A stretch of DNA of 64,000 nucleotides from Bacidia rubella (GCA_032158265.1 JAVTIF010000007.1:1612001-1676000), one strand, 5' to 3'. Positions 20,451-32,447 are shown, numbered from the stretch's first letter. Translations and numbers: made by a program. The notes: generated by a model not told the origin, from the letters alone.

Positions 20451-23072
20451 CTAATACCGCAAACACACAACCCCCGCCCGTTCCGCATCAACAACACCAA
20501 CGACCTTCCCACAAGATCGCGGCGCATTGATCGCCCCATTCATAATCATCTGCACCGCCTTACCCAGCACGCGTTCAAAAGAGCCAGGTGCCGCTCCTCC
20601 CTCTGGTTTCAATTGATTCAGCAACGCGGTTCGATCCACTAGCTCTAGGAGATAGCTGCATAGTTGCTGGTGATGTATTTGCGGAGTATACCCGCCCCCA
20701 ACACCACCGCCGCCACTCTGCATTTGAGCGAGCGTCCAAGGCGACCACGCGATGACCGGGGCTCGTTGTTTGCTAACAGGCACCACGATGGCGGGACAGC
20801 CGTTCAGCAAATGGATTCGCAGGTTACCGCAGCCGGGCCGCCGGGATTGCGACCACATGCCCGCGGACTCGCCCCGGAGAGGGGAGAGGCCGAGGAAAGT
20901 GACGAGGAGGCGGGCGTAGGGGAGTTGGGATGTGGGGTTTGGGTCGCAGAGGGGGATTGTGGAGGGGGATTCTGTGAGGAGTTTGTGTGTAAGGAGTGTA
21001 TCGGCTGTGGGGTAGATGTGTTAGCATGGTGGAAAGGATGGATGGGTGGGGAAAGAATGGATGAACATACCTGCGAGGTAGGGACGGAAGAACTGCGCCA
21101 TTGCCCAGTCTTGGTCTCTGGGGATCATGGGCGTGCGGGATGAGGCGAAGAGGTACGGGCAGAACCAGCCTTTGTCACAGGCCATGCGGTTGGCGGCGGG
21201 GTAGGTTCCGACAAATTGGATGTCTGCGTCTACGCCCATGAGTTTGTGCTTGATGGCTACTTGCAGGGTCTTGGCTGAGGTGGTGCGCATGGTCTTCTCG
21301 ACGTCTGGGAGCACCTTCTCGAGGATGCCTTTGTCGATTGCCTGCTCGACAATTTGGAAGACGCCATATTTGACAATGGTGTTGCCGGTAATGAAGCCGG
21401 CGCCTGAGCTAACAATCTCGGAAACGAAGTGGTCAGCCCCGAACGACGAGGCGACACCGTCGGCGATACCATCGACCAGTGGTGCACCGATCACAGCGAA
21501 GGTACCAAAGAGTACAGCGTCACGGTAGCGGACATTAGGGAGGGTGACAGGGTTATTGTCGCCCCATGGTGAGAGCACCGAAGGCATCTTGATCGTGGTT
21601 GTTACCGTTGATACAGAGGAACGCGCGAATCGCCCAACCAAGGTGTCACCCATGAAGCGCTTTACCTTACCTGTATGTTGCTCATCTTTGCCTTGCATGA
21701 CCTGTGGAGCAGCTTGCTGCACGGGAATGCCATACTGTGCGCCTAACTGCTGAGCAGAGGTCTGAGTCTGTTGCTGTGAGATGACCTGGACACCAGGTTG
21801 ATGAGAATAAAGGGGGGGTGGAGCCTGAGCCTGTGTAACGAAAGGCTGCTGCGTCTGGGTCTGGAATTGCTGCTTTTCACCCTGTATACCATACGGCTGT
21901 GGTGTCTGAGGCTGCGATCCGTATGACTGAGGTGTCTGAGGTTGACCGTATGATTGAGGGGTTTGAGGTTGTCCAACGGGAGGCGATTGAGGTTGATATT
22001 CATATTTCATCTGAGGTGGGTTCTGAAGAGGTTGTGTTGGTGGAGAGTATGGTGGAGGAGCTTGTGGTTGCTGGCTAGTGGAGTTGTAGCCGTAGATGGT
22101 CGACTGAGCCTGTTGATAGTGCATCTGGGGTCCTGCCTGTTGCTGACCAAACTGAGATGGGTCTCTGGAGAGGGGTGGAAATGTTTGCTGGTGGGAAGCG
22201 ATTTGGGCTCCTTGCTGAGGAGGAGCTGAGTTCGGGGGAAGAGGCACTTGAGGGCCCTGCTGGGAGGGATCAAATTGAGACGCATCCCTTGCTTGAGGCG
22301 GGGCGGAATTTGGAGGGGGTGGTGGAGGTCCTTGCTGCTGAGCGTCCCATACCTGACCATTCGGAGCGAGTGGGGGTGGTATAAGGGCTGCTTGAGCATT
22401 TAGTGGAGGCTCGATCGGCTGAGGCTGCTGTATCTGAGGTGCTTGTCTCTCTTGATTCGAACCGCTATCGTGGGTTGGTGAAATGGTCGAGGTCGAAGAC
22501 GGAGCGGTGGCTTGCTCCTGCTTCTTGACTTGTAGAGGAGCAACCTGAGCTGACTGTATGTCTTCCTGACCTGGCTGAATTGACAACGCCTGAGCCTGAA
22601 TCGTAATGTCGGTGGCAGACACTGGGGTTCGGACTGCAGGGAGTTCAATCTGCACATGCTGTGGCCCGCTTACTTCTTGACTTAATGCGGGCTGGGTGGG
22701 TGGAGAAGATTGGGGTTGATTGAATGCACCAGTAGAAGAACCAGTACTTTGAGGTGTCAGAATTGGTTGTCCATAAGGGACCTGTGGGGGGCTGTTGGCG
22801 CCATATGGTTGCTGAGTAGCTGGCGGGCTCTGAGGTTGCTGCGGGAAGTATGAAGCGCCAGTGCTCTGTGGGCTCACTGGCTGGCCGTAGGGAGTGGGTG
22901 TGTATTGTGGAGTGGGAGGGGCATTCGCGGGCGGTGGGAAGTAGCTTGACTGTGGTCGACCCGGTGGTGGTGGGAAAGAAGGTGCTCCAAAGACCGACGG
23001 TGGTCGGATTGATCCTGTTGGAGAGTATGCTGGTGTTGGAGGGGCATTGGATGGCGGGGCAAAAGCTGTGTA

Positions 23073-23105
<33 letters not shown>

Positions 23106-23381
23106 GTTCATTGGGTTACCGTAAGGCTGTGGTGGACCGCGAAAGGCTGAAGGATTATAGGCATTGTAGGCAGGGTTTTGCGATTGATTGAAGGCTGGTG
23201 AACTCATTGGGGACACAGCATACGGTTGAGGGGTGGACGGGGGCGGAAGGAAACTGGAAGTAGGAGCATGACTCGGCTTTTGGCCATATGGCATGTTCTG
23301 GCCATATGGGGCAGGTTGAGAGTGATTCTGCTGTGGGCCTTCATATTCGTACGGTGGGATTAGGCTCGCATTGGTCGCCAT
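20451..23381 (-). CDS. Pro/Gln-rich protein with polyQ tract and conserved C-terminal domain
   Basis: Two exons, 23381-21071 and 21004-20451, joined across a 66-nt intron (GTATGT...CAG), give 954 residues. Roughly residues 1-570 are disordered and dominated by Pro, Gln, Tyr and Ser. They include a polyQ run near residue 94, many QPYG/PPY motifs and a tandem QTPQSYG repeat. The C-terminal 360 residues look folded: VKRFMGDTLVGRFARSSVST, then WGDNNPVTLPNVRYRDAVLF, a Gly-rich hydrophobic helix region, and IQFVGTYPAANRMACDKGW near a Cys-containing FCPYLF. I do not recognise this domain. The low-complexity half suggests a condensate-forming or adaptor protein, which is inference. No signal peptide is seen. 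Confidence 0.75.
23074..23103. repeat. CTG/CAG trinucleotide tract encoding polyQ
   Basis: Ten TGC units on the + strand, read as CAG codons in the minus-strand Pro/Gln-rich gene. Such tracts usually vary in length between isolates. Confidence 0.9.
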
Positions 23382-24374
23382 TGTGGATGGACAGATATAT
23401 ACTACGATGGCAGATTCAACACCGAGTGGAAAAAGGTTTGATGTAGGAAATCAGCAGACGGGGCTTGAGGGAGCTTTTGAATGAAACATGGAGCCCGGCG
23501 TTGGAGGGTGACACGAGCTTGCACGAGGCTGAAGGATGGCACGGTGCAGCTGGAACATCCTCTTAGCCCGAAGGAGCAACATGGTGGCTTGCAGAGCCGT
23601 CGCTGTCTCCTCTTTTGGTCCATAGCTCGATGCACAGATGGCAAGCCACAAGCGACAAGACGCTGCTGAAATTAGGATCTGGCCCGTTGCTTAAGTCGCC
23701 GGTTATAGTTGTAGAGGTGGTGTTGGTGGGAAAACATGGGAGAAGGTGAGAACATGCGACGGTAACGTTCCATTGACGGCCTAGACTCTCACTGCATGAT
23801 GGCAGCTCTTGGCGTGGCGCCCAATTGGTGGAGGCACGGCACCAGCCAGATGATTGGTTTATTATTTTATTAGACATCTTACGTGCGGAAGATTCAGTCT
23901 GCGATCACGCTGCCGGATGATTGGTGAGGAATGGAGGCTGAAGAGATAGCCAATCTCTGCTATCATGGCTTTCTGACACCTTAGGCTGATGTTTGGCGCC
24001 AGAGAGAGATATGAGGTGGGGTTGTGCATCATAAGAAGGATGGGCCATCCTCCTGCGCGCCGTCGGAACATTTCGTCAGTTGCTGTTCTGCAGGAACGAT
24101 CACCTCAAAAAGCTTGATTTTCATCATATAAAAGGCAAACGCTATGGATGCTCGTCATATGTCCTGCTTCATCGAAGCTCATGACTTCATCACCTATACA
24201 CACTTCCCTCCCTTCGCTGCCAACCAGCCAACCACTTTTGAGCGCCTCGCTATGCATCTACGCAACTGGCTGTTTCACTTCAGAGTCGGCGAGGGCTCAA
24301 GCAAACCTCGCAGGCAGCTCACCATGCCATCTTCACCCACGAATACGATATCAACAGCATGAATGACGGGCCCT
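23382..24374. other. intergenic region between Pro/Gln-rich gene and GCN1
   Basis: About 1 kb. It should hold the promoter of the Pro/Gln-rich gene and the 3' end of GCN1. A 72-codon ATG frame at 24144 is unsupported. Confidence 0.4.
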
Positions 24375-27300
24375 TCAGTCGACACTAAACGTCTTATCCT
24401 CCAGCTCCATCTTTCCCACACTCCAGATCTCCTTCTCGTCGTCTACCTCGTCGTTCGACAGCCCTAGTCCACCTTGCCCACCTTCAGCCTCTCTCCGCTC
24501 TCTCGCCTGAGTCCCAAGCCTCATCGCAACCCGCTTGAAGTAGTCCTGAATGCTTCTCTTCGGCCCTGGACCTAAGCCGCCCCCGCCGCTGGGATCTGCC
24601 ATGTACTCATCAAACACCTCACTCTCGCGGTCAATCACATTGAAGATTGACAGAAAGGCTGCCTCGGCCGCCAGCTTGACGGGGATCACCGTGTCCCGCA
24701 CACTCGCAAACACAGGGGATGCAAGCACAGACAGGTGCTTATCCACCAGATCTGGCTCTGCCCGAGAGACGGTTCGGATCACCACAAGCGCCAAACGCCG
24801 ACTATCTACAGGACCACCGGGCCCGATGAGATTGGCGAGAGAAGGTATCAATGTCTCGCTGGCGCTGTCTCGGTGAGGCGAGGGCGTGAGAAGGTACTTG
24901 CCCGCTGCCAAGATCATGTTGTCGGTGATGAAGAGGTTGCGATTTTGCATCCCTGAATTGATGATAGTAGGCGTTTCTTGTGAAAAGCCTTCAGTGAGGG
25001 AATTCGGCGAGTGCACAAGTACGGAGTTGAGGTTGAGGGTGGTGGAAGGGGTGATATGGGTAGTCAGAGCCCGTGCTTTCAAGAGACTGGAGGGGGAGGA
25101 TGTGGATGGGAAGGTCTTGATCAAAGCGCCGAAGAGTCGAGCGTGTGTGGTGGCTGTTGTGTCAGAGTCGCTGCCAATATCGCTGTCGATGAGTGAAAGA
25201 ATTGAGGATCGGGAGGTTTCACTCATGTTAGACCCAGCTTTGCTAACGACTTCGAACAAGGCTTTTAGCATCGCATGCTGCACTCCATTATCAGGTGTCT
25301 TGGAGCCGGTCACGAGCTCGGCTATGAGTGGGTCGACTCTCGGGGTGAGGGTGATGAGTGTGCCGAGCGCTTTTGCGGCTCGAGAGCGGAGGACCTCGCT
25401 CGATGGGTCCGCAAGGCACTTTGCGAAGGTTCTTTGCAATTGCGGTAGGAACGGTTTGAGTAGGGTGGAGATCTTCTCTAAGAGATTGTTGAGTGTCAAT
25501 AGGATAGCTGCTTTCACATCGATAGATCGTTCTGAAACCACTCTGATCAAAGGTCCCGTGATTTGCGTGACGAAAGGTTTCAAGGAGTCGGTACTGCTGC
25601 GGTCCACGATGTCAGATATTGCCAATGCTGCGTTTACTTTCTGATCTGCAGTTCCGTTCATGAGGCCCTGCAGGAAAATTGGTAGGATTGCATTGATACC
25701 CTTCGGTAATTGGAACCCAGGGAGATTGGCACCTGCGACACCAACCTGGAGGAGAACCTGACGTGTGGACACGACGAGGGATTCCATCTCTTCTTTTTTC
25801 AAACGTTGAGTTAGACCAGACAGCGCCATCCATGCAGCTTTCACAACACCTTTGTCCGAGTCGTCGAAGGAGATGAGCAACACGCGGATGAGATCTTGGT
25901 AATATCTCGAGAAGTCAAGAGCAGATTTTGCGAAAAAGGTGCTCATCCGGACATCAATACTGGCGCGCTTGCGATGATCTGAGTCTTTGATTTGAGCCAG
26001 CACTACACTCATCATCGTATTGAGGCCATCAAACTCGTCGACGGCGAGTAAGATGGTTTCGAAAGACTCTTCAAGAACTATTCGCAAGTCCTCTTCCTTG
26101 CAGACGATGATGTTGTCCATGAGAGTGTTGAGGATCGTAGGCAGCCTCCTGTTCATGGCCGGGCCAGCAACTTGCGCCAGTGATGCAATCGCCCTTGCAT
26201 TGAACGAGCTAACGGGTGAAACGAGCAGGGTCGGTACAAGGTTCGGGAGGATGATGTTGGACCGTGTGTTGTCGGTGAGAAGAGTCAGTAGAGCAGACAA
26301 GGCGGTGTCAGCATCCTCGTCAGAGCGAAGCAAATTGAGCAGATGAGGAAGTACTTGATCGACAGCTTTCTTGCCGAGCACCTGCTGCAGCGAGTCAAAG
26401 GCTTCAGCGGCGGACTCGCGTACCTCACTATCAGAATCAACCAGCGCGGTGCGAACTACAGAGATGAGGATCTTCTGATAATCTTCCAGGGCTTCGGATG
26501 ACGCGGCCGACGTGACTTCGCGCAACGCCATACAGATGCCCTGCCGGTGGTCTGTGTCGGTGGAGATCTGTAGCCCTTCCTCAAGTGTCGGCAGAAGACT
26601 TGACAGGACCCCCTCCCCAGCTTTTCGTATCAGTTCACCTAAAGCATTGCCTGCAATGACCTTTTGCTCCATATTTGAGCTCGCAAGGCGTCTGATGATG
26701 AGCTGTGTCAGAGTCGGTACGAGTTCCTTTAGTGTGCGTGGTGTAGCGACCAAGGCCTTCCAGACATTGATGGCAGCTCCTCTGACTAAACCAGATGTGT
26801 CGCAGCGGCAGATATAGAGAGATGATAGAATTTTATTTCTTTTATCCTCGCCAAGTACCTCGACCAACGATTGGCCGGCTTCGGCAGCATCCTCATCATC
26901 GTTCTCGTCCTGTTCCGTCTTACCGCTGATGCCAGTGAGATTGAACAAGAGATCACCAACCAGCTCGACTGAGCTGAGCCGAATACGATAATTGACATCG
27001 GCGAGACCACGGTCAAGCTCAGGAAGAAGGAGATCAATGGAACGTGTTGCGAAGTTCTTCACGAGGAGACGGCCGGCTCGGAGTGCAGTCTCTCGAATGG
27101 TCTCAATATCATCGGCCAAGCCTGACAAAATCGGAGGAATGACTTTGCTAAGATAATTTGCAAAGCTGTTACCAAAGCAAGCAGGTAGGTAAATGAACAG
27201 AGACATGAATCCTTCGCGGACAGTAGCCTTCGCACTGGAGACGTTCTGCAAAATTGTGGGTAAGGTTCCCTCAAGCCTGCTAGTACCGAGACCTGCGAGG

Positions 27301-30300
27301 ACTTCACTGAGAGCTTGTGCAGAGCCAAGCCTATCGCTCGCCCCAGTATCAGACTTGAGCGTTGCCATAAGGCTTGGGATCAGGTCAGGCAATGCATCCT
27401 CCCCTAGCTTTTCGACCAACGAGCCAAGCGCTTTTGAGGCTGTTGCCCTTGTAGCAGGGACCGGATCGACGATTGCGGATCGGAGACCAGCGACCAAGAT
27501 AGGCAGATGGTATGTTACATCTTTCCTCTCTGTCAGGTGAGCCAAGCTGCCAATGATCTGAGCTGATTTTCGCTTCGTTGCTGAGCGATCACTGAGGCCC
27601 CTTTGCAGGATCCGTACTATGAGGGCCAGAGACGGCGAGTCAAGGTAATGTACGAATGAGACTTTGATGAGGGATTCAAGAGCGTCTTCGGTGTATTTTG
27701 TAGGATCGCTGAGTGCTTTGAGCAGGATGTTGACAAGTCCTTTGACTTCTGGATTGCTTATGACATCTCCGAAGCGCTGCAGACTCCGATTCGCGGCCAG
27801 CCTCACCTCTTTGTGACTGTCATTCAAAACGCCCGTCAAGGGCGGGATGATGTCGGGTAAGCTGACTGCAAGCTGCTGGGGATCGAGATAGGCCATTGCA
27901 CCCAGCAAATCGCAAGCCCCCTTTTTGCTTCTCCACTGAGATTCATCTAAGCCTTCTAGAAGCGTAGGTAGAATAACTTTAACACCATACGAGCTTAGAT
28001 GAGAAAAGCAGGTCTTCGACGCATCTAAGCAAGCTTCACGTACGTCCGCGTTTGCATCACCAAAACTTCCGAGAAGCTGAGGTACGATCTGAATTATGTA
28101 AGGTTCGAAGGTTTCTCCAAGGAGCAGTGCGAGAAGCTCATAGGCAAACAGAGCTCCCTGCCTTTGATGCTGATCTTTCTTATTTTCCACAGCTGACTTG
28201 AGCGACGACAGTATCCGATACTCTTTCAAAGCGGAAACGCCCTTCCCTGCAACGATTCCAGCAAGGCCGTAAGCGGCTCCTCGCCGGGCGGCGAATTTCT
28301 TAGATTGGAACAAGGTATCTAGTGTTGTTTGGATGAATTCGTGAACTTTTGGGCTGCATTTACGTATCAATGGAGGCAAGCAACCAGCGACGGCGTATTG
28401 TACACTCTCTGAAGGAGTCGCAAGAGTTGACAGAAGCTTTTGTATGACTTTTTGGACCCGGCCATCTCCATCTGGTAGATGGCGGGCTAGAGCACCATAC
28501 AGTATAACAACGGCCTCACTGACTAGATCAGAGACACCTGAATCCGTTTCGGAAGCTTCAAGTGCGCCTTCGAATTTCTGCATGAGAGCTTCCAGTTCCG
28601 CGCCTCCATGAAGTGTAATGACCGATGTTGCAGCGTCTACCATCTCATCTCGTACAGTGGTGTTGCGATCGCCAAGTGCACCGTTATTGACCATGAAATC
28701 GATGAAGTCAACTAATTCCGATGTAGGAAAAGCAGGCGCCATCTCTTTGAAAGCCATTCCGACCCCGCTCCTTGCTTGCCAGGGATCGGAAAGATCCTTC
28801 TTCATTGGCATGCCATAAGCATCCTTTTCTGGTACCCTCGGCTTCGCTAATTCCTGGTAGAGTTCTTGGAGATGGTGCAATATCTTTGAAAAGAATGATT
28901 GCTCGACGTTGACGCATTCTGCAAGAGCCCGGGAAGCTGCGCTGCGAATCGTCCTTTCCGTGGATTCAAGGTAAGGCATGATCTGCTCTGCGTTGTTCGG
29001 CTCTGTATCCAACGCGTTTTCCTTCCATATCGTTTGAGAAAGAATTACATTCTCTTCAGCATCATCATGAGCGGTGATCCAGATCTGTTCACAGAAGTCA
29101 AAATCAGTCAAGTCTACATGTTCCTTGATTGCTTGTAGAATTGCGGTACGGACGCTTGGTATGGGCGTGATGAGACCTTGAAGTATTGTAGCTGTCTCTG
29201 GCTCGGTCATACTTGGGCCAGCGGCGTCGCAGATGCCCATCAGGCAGTCTTTGATGAGCTTGTAATGCTGGCTAAAACGTCTCAGGCAAGCAATCAATAT
29301 GTGAATCGTTGCTTGTCGCGGAAGACTATTATCCTCAAACTCGGCTGCGTGGAAATCCACGATTTCCAAAGCCAGTGTGACCTGCTCATCCGCCGTCTCA
29401 GCATCGCAATCACCTAAACCGCCCTTTTCGAGCACCAGCAGAGGTAAAGGAAGAATATACGTGATGGAAAGAACATCAAAGGGCCGCTGGCCACCAAGGA
29501 AGTGTATGCGGTGCAGTAGCCGCGTTACCATGTCATCAAGCGGCTCCTCCACAAGCTCGTTGGGAAGGGTAGAAGAGCCACCGGCCCTGAGTGTGGCAAC
29601 ACCAACAGACAGCCTCTGAACTCCTAGCCTTGCATTTACTTGTGTTGCACACGCGAGATAAGCGTCTTCTAGGACGCTCCCAGCAAGTCTGCCAGCGCCA
29701 GCTCCGATTGCTTGCAGTAAGTGGTGAAGAGAGGGTCCAAGCCAGAGTTTGGCATCAGTTGGCGGTCCAATAGCCAACGCATGGATCAGCCCAGCCCCCA
29801 ATCTTAGCTTCCTAGCAATGATCTGTACCTCCCGGCGGATCGTAGATTCTTTACGCAGCTGAGAATCCACCTTAGCCTTCTCTTCAGAGGTAAGTTTCTT
29901 GGCCTGGCCTTTCTTTTGTGCAATTTTGCTCCGCATTTCTTCCTCCCATTTCTCTATCTCATAGTCTGGAGATTTTTTGTGCACTGAAGTTCGTTGTGCT
30001 TGTGTACTGAGAACATCAACAAAAGCGATAGCTTCTGGGGTACGCGATATAGCTATCTCTGTTGGTCCGAATTGAGAAACTTCACCCGTCGGGAGATGCT
30101 CTTTGATCATATCGACGAGCTGGGGGAGAATGACGTCGGGAGCCACAAAAGCGAGCTCGGCAGCTGCATTGAATGCGGCGCCTTGAATTCTTCTCGAACT
30201 ATCGGCCTCATTACCGCTCTCCAGGGCTGTCTTAATTTGCTCTAGACAACCTGAAGACCGCGTGCTGACAATTTGCCCTGGATCTTGGCCCATCTTTAAA

Positions 30301-32447
30301 GAGACGTCTATCCAATGAGCTCGAGGTATGATCTCTGGGTGACAAAGGACCAACATTTGAACGAGCTGCTGCTGCGTGATTGATTGTTCTGCTTCACTGG
30401 ATTTTGAATCAATGATTTCAGGAGGCGGACAGATACAACGCAGAACCAGCACTAATCTCTGAGCATCAACTCTTGGCAGTGTGGCAGGTGTGTCCCTCCT
30501 CTCGTCTGAACTATCATTATGCCACTTCCACAAAGCTCGAATCAACTTACCAGCCGCAATCATTCTGTCAGTGAGATAGACGTCTATAAGGACTTTCGCG
30601 GCTAGTCTCCTTGTGGTAGGGGCCACATTCGTGCAGATAATGCAGTAGATAAAGGCCTCACCCCAAGCGGTTGATATCGCTTCTGTAGCCTTAGGAAGTT
30701 CGACGGTGCAAGCAGCTAAGGCACGAACTAGCCAACCTATGTCCACAGGATCGACTTTTGAGTAGAGCTTATGATTGAGAAGAAACGAAGCTTGAGGGTC
30801 GACGCCCAACGCTGTTGTAATAGGAGATCGAGTCTTGCTAAAAACACGCTGCCCTGCTTGTGAGGATGGCCTAACTTGAGGCCACAACGCCGTCAAGATG
30901 AACGCAGCAACAGCGGATCCCGTCTGAGCGGCGCCTAGCGGGTTTTGCAAGACCTCGTCGTACACTTCGTGAAGGGTCCGCAACAAGGTATCCGTGAACT
31001 TTTCATTGAAGGATAAATTATCAGGCTTTTGACCAAAGATGTTCCACAGTAGCTCACCAATCTGCAAAACCCACATCCTACGCACGCTGGGCTTTTTGTC
31101 TTTTACTCCTTTGTTTATCATGTCGCTAACTAATGAGAGCGTGCTATCATCTGAAGACCCTTGAAGTAGCTGTGCAAACAGGGCCCCTATCTCAGCTCCT
31201 AGGGCATTTTCACTGGTCTCTTTGGCAATTAATTTGCAAAGCGGAGCGCAAAACGTCGACGATTTGGATGCGGAGGGAGTGTGCTGGAGCATTTGTGACA
31301 AGCATTGGCGCTCTGTCGGAGATTTGCTTTGTGTCAACAAGTCTAATAACTGCTGTGCGATCATTTGCATGGCTTCCGCTGTTGAGCTATGACTCGCAAT
31401 TCTATTGTAGGCTAAGATAGCGTCGTTGCGGATTGTTTCATTCTGAGACTTTACATTCATAGTGAGTGGTCTGAGTAAGCTGTCTTGTAATACTGGGGCC
31501 AGATCGATCGTAGAAGGCAGTGCTTCGATGAAGGAAGGCAGGACGTTAGGTAAGGTAACCTCGGGTGCTCTGAGGAGTGCCTTCTCTAATGAAGGGGCAA
31601 GCCTCTGCCGAATGTCCTCGGAGCTGGTGAAATCTGCGAAGAACGGTTGCAGCCCTTTGACAACATGGGCCGGGATCTGGCTACGGGAGCCTAGGAGTTC
31701 TCGATTGTAGAAGTCATAGACCTGGAGTAGCTGCGTTTTCAGACCATCGTGCAGACTGGAGCAGCGGCGGCATGCAATAGCGATAGCACCTAGAAAAGGG
31801 GCAGATATGAGACCAGGTCCATCACTCTTGCTTGTTAAGCACTCCACAATGTCTCGCACGAAATTGTCAGGATTCGAGTTGATGTTAGCACAGACAGCTC
31901 GCGCTACAACATCTCGAGCCCTGTTCTGTAGGTTTCTCTTGGTCTTGTCTCTCCTTCTCATACAGACTTCCAACGCTTGTGCAACCGCGACAATGATCTT
32001 GGGGCCATATTTTGGGAGCCTTTGCGAGGTCTCTGCCCAGCGAGAAAGTATGAGAGAGCCCCACTCGGTAAGTACCAGAGCATTGAGAGGCGCTAGCCCT
32101 CGTCTGGAGCATTCTGTGCCGTAGAAAGCTACTAACAGCGAGGTATGCGGAGGGTAGAATCGATGATTTCTCAAAATTTCTTGTACCGCTCTTCGCGAGG
32201 CCCGATCAGTGTAGTAGGGGTATGTACGGATGAGGAGAGTCAACGCATGATCATAAAATTCTTGAGACACATCTAGAGCAAGAGTCAGTCTTTTGCTCCC
32301 AAATATAGCTCGCAACCCACCCTGCCCGAGTACTTCCTGAAGGGACGCAAGCCCAGACCGGTGCAATTTGGGTGAGCTGGACGCTAAAGATGGAGCGAGA
32401 GCTTCTAGGCGCACATTTGCCCCAAGCTCTTCGTCGCCCTTGTCCAT
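24375..32447 (-). CDS. GCN1: translational activator GCN1 (HEAT-repeat protein)
   Basis: One uninterrupted exon of 2690 residues, matching the yeast protein (about 2670). The sequence is HEAT repeats throughout. The central third is the eEF3-like region: RRGAAYGLAGIVAGKGVSAL, LLGSFGDANADVREACLDAS, LLEGLDESQWRSKKGACDLL and LAANRSLQRFGDVI. After it come the repeats that bind the RWD domain of Gcn2. A charged segment near residues 800-850 (KKSPDYEIEKWEEEMRSKIA) is also typical. Gcn1 sits on stalled or collided ribosomes, usually with Gcn20, and passes the uncharged-tRNA signal to the kinase Gcn2, which phosphorylates eIF2 alpha. The last 100 residues are Gly-rich and acidic. It is divergent from the DHX29-like helicase, with 262 bases between the starts. 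Confidence 0.95.
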   Translation of the reverse strand: MDKGDEELGANVRLEALAPSLASSSPKLHRSGLASLQEVLGQGGLRAIFGSKRLTLALDVSQEFYDHALTLLIRTYPYYTDRASRRAVQEILRNHRFYPPHTSLLVAFYGTECSRRGLAPLNALVLTEWGSLILSRWAETSQRLPKYGPKIIVAVAQALEVCMRRRDKTKRNLQNRARDVVARAVCANINSNPDNFVRDIVECLTSKSDGPGLISAPFLGAIAIACRRCSSLHDGLKTQLLQVYDFYNRELLGSRSQIPAHVVKGLQPFFADFTSSEDIRQRLAPSLEKALLRAPEVTLPNVLPSFIEALPSTIDLAPVLQDSLLRPLTMNVKSQNETIRNDAILAYNRIASHSSTAEAMQMIAQQLLDLLTQSKSPTERQCLSQMLQHTPSASKSSTFCAPLCKLIAKETSENALGAEIGALFAQLLQGSSDDSTLSLVSDMINKGVKDKKPSVRRMWVLQIGELLWNIFGQKPDNLSFNEKFTDTLLRTLHEVYDEVLQNPLGAAQTGSAVAAFILTALWPQVRPSSQAGQRVFSKTRSPITTALGVDPQASFLLNHKLYSKVDPVDIGWLVRALAACTVELPKATEAISTAWGEAFIYCIICTNVAPTTRRLAAKVLIDVYLTDRMIAAGKLIRALWKWHNDSSDERRDTPATLPRVDAQRLVLVLRCICPPPEIIDSKSSEAEQSITQQQLVQMLVLCHPEIIPRAHWIDVSLKMGQDPGQIVSTRSSGCLEQIKTALESGNEADSSRRIQGAAFNAAAELAFVAPDVILPQLVDMIKEHLPTGEVSQFGPTEIAISRTPEAIAFVDVLSTQAQRTSVHKKSPDYEIEKWEEEMRSKIAQKKGQAKKLTSEEKAKVDSQLRKESTIRREVQIIARKLRLGAGLIHALAIGPPTDAKLWLGPSLHHLLQAIGAGAGRLAGSVLEDAYLACATQVNARLGVQRLSVGVATLRAGGSSTLPNELVEEPLDDMVTRLLHRIHFLGGQRPFDVLSITYILPLPLLVLEKGGLGDCDAETADEQVTLALEIVDFHAAEFEDNSLPRQATIHILIACLRRFSQHYKLIKDCLMGICDAAGPSMTEPETATILQGLITPIPSVRTAILQAIKEHVDLTDFDFCEQIWITAHDDAEENVILSQTIWKENALDTEPNNAEQIMPYLESTERTIRSAASRALAECVNVEQSFFSKILHHLQELYQELAKPRVPEKDAYGMPMKKDLSDPWQARSGVGMAFKEMAPAFPTSELVDFIDFMVNNGALGDRNTTVRDEMVDAATSVITLHGGAELEALMQKFEGALEASETDSGVSDLVSEAVVILYGALARHLPDGDGRVQKVIQKLLSTLATPSESVQYAVAGCLPPLIRKCSPKVHEFIQTTLDTLFQSKKFAARRGAAYGLAGIVAGKGVSALKEYRILSSLKSAVENKKDQHQRQGALFAYELLALLLGETFEPYIIQIVPQLLGSFGDANADVREACLDASKTCFSHLSSYGVKVILPTLLEGLDESQWRSKKGACDLLGAMAYLDPQQLAVSLPDIIPPLTGVLNDSHKEVRLAANRSLQRFGDVISNPEVKGLVNILLKALSDPTKYTEDALESLIKVSFVHYLDSPSLALIVRILQRGLSDRSATKRKSAQIIGSLAHLTERKDVTYHLPILVAGLRSAIVDPVPATRATASKALGSLVEKLGEDALPDLIPSLMATLKSDTGASDRLGSAQALSEVLAGLGTSRLEGTLPTILQNVSSAKATVREGFMSLFIYLPACFGNSFANYLSKVIPPILSGLADDIETIRETALRAGRLLVKNFATRSIDLLLPELDRGLADVNYRIRLSSVELVGDLLFNLTGISGKTEQDENDDEDAAEAGQSLVEVLGEDKRNKILSSLYICRCDTSGLVRGAAINVWKALVATPRTLKELVPTLTQLIIRRLASSNMEQKVIAGNALGELIRKAGEGVLSSLLPTLEEGLQISTDTDHRQGICMALREVTSAASSEALEDYQKILISVVRTALVDSDSEVRESAAEAFDSLQQVLGKKAVDQVLPHLLNLLRSDEDADTALSALLTLLTDNTRSNIILPNLVPTLLVSPVSSFNARAIASLAQVAGPAMNRRLPTILNTLMDNIIVCKEEDLRIVLEESFETILLAVDEFDGLNTMMSVVLAQIKDSDHRKRASIDVRMSTFFAKSALDFSRYYQDLIRVLLISFDDSDKGVVKAAWMALSGLTQRLKKEEMESLVVSTRQVLLQVGVAGANLPGFQLPKGINAILPIFLQGLMNGTADQKVNAALAISDIVDRSSTDSLKPFVTQITGPLIRVVSERSIDVKAAILLTLNNLLEKISTLLKPFLPQLQRTFAKCLADPSSEVLRSRAAKALGTLITLTPRVDPLIAELVTGSKTPDNGVQHAMLKALFEVVSKAGSNMSETSRSSILSLIDSDIGSDSDTTATTHARLFGALIKTFPSTSSPSSLLKARALTTHITPSTTLNLNSVLVHSPNSLTEGFSQETPTIINSGMQNRNLFITDNMILAAGKYLLTPSPHRDSASETLIPSLANLIGPGGPVDSRRLALVVIRTVSRAEPDLVDKHLSVLASPVFASVRDTVIPVKLAAEAAFLSIFNVIDRESEVFDEYMADPSGGGGLGPGPKRSIQDYFKRVAMRLGTQARERREAEGGQGGLGLSNDEVDDEKEIWSVGKMELEDKTFSVD

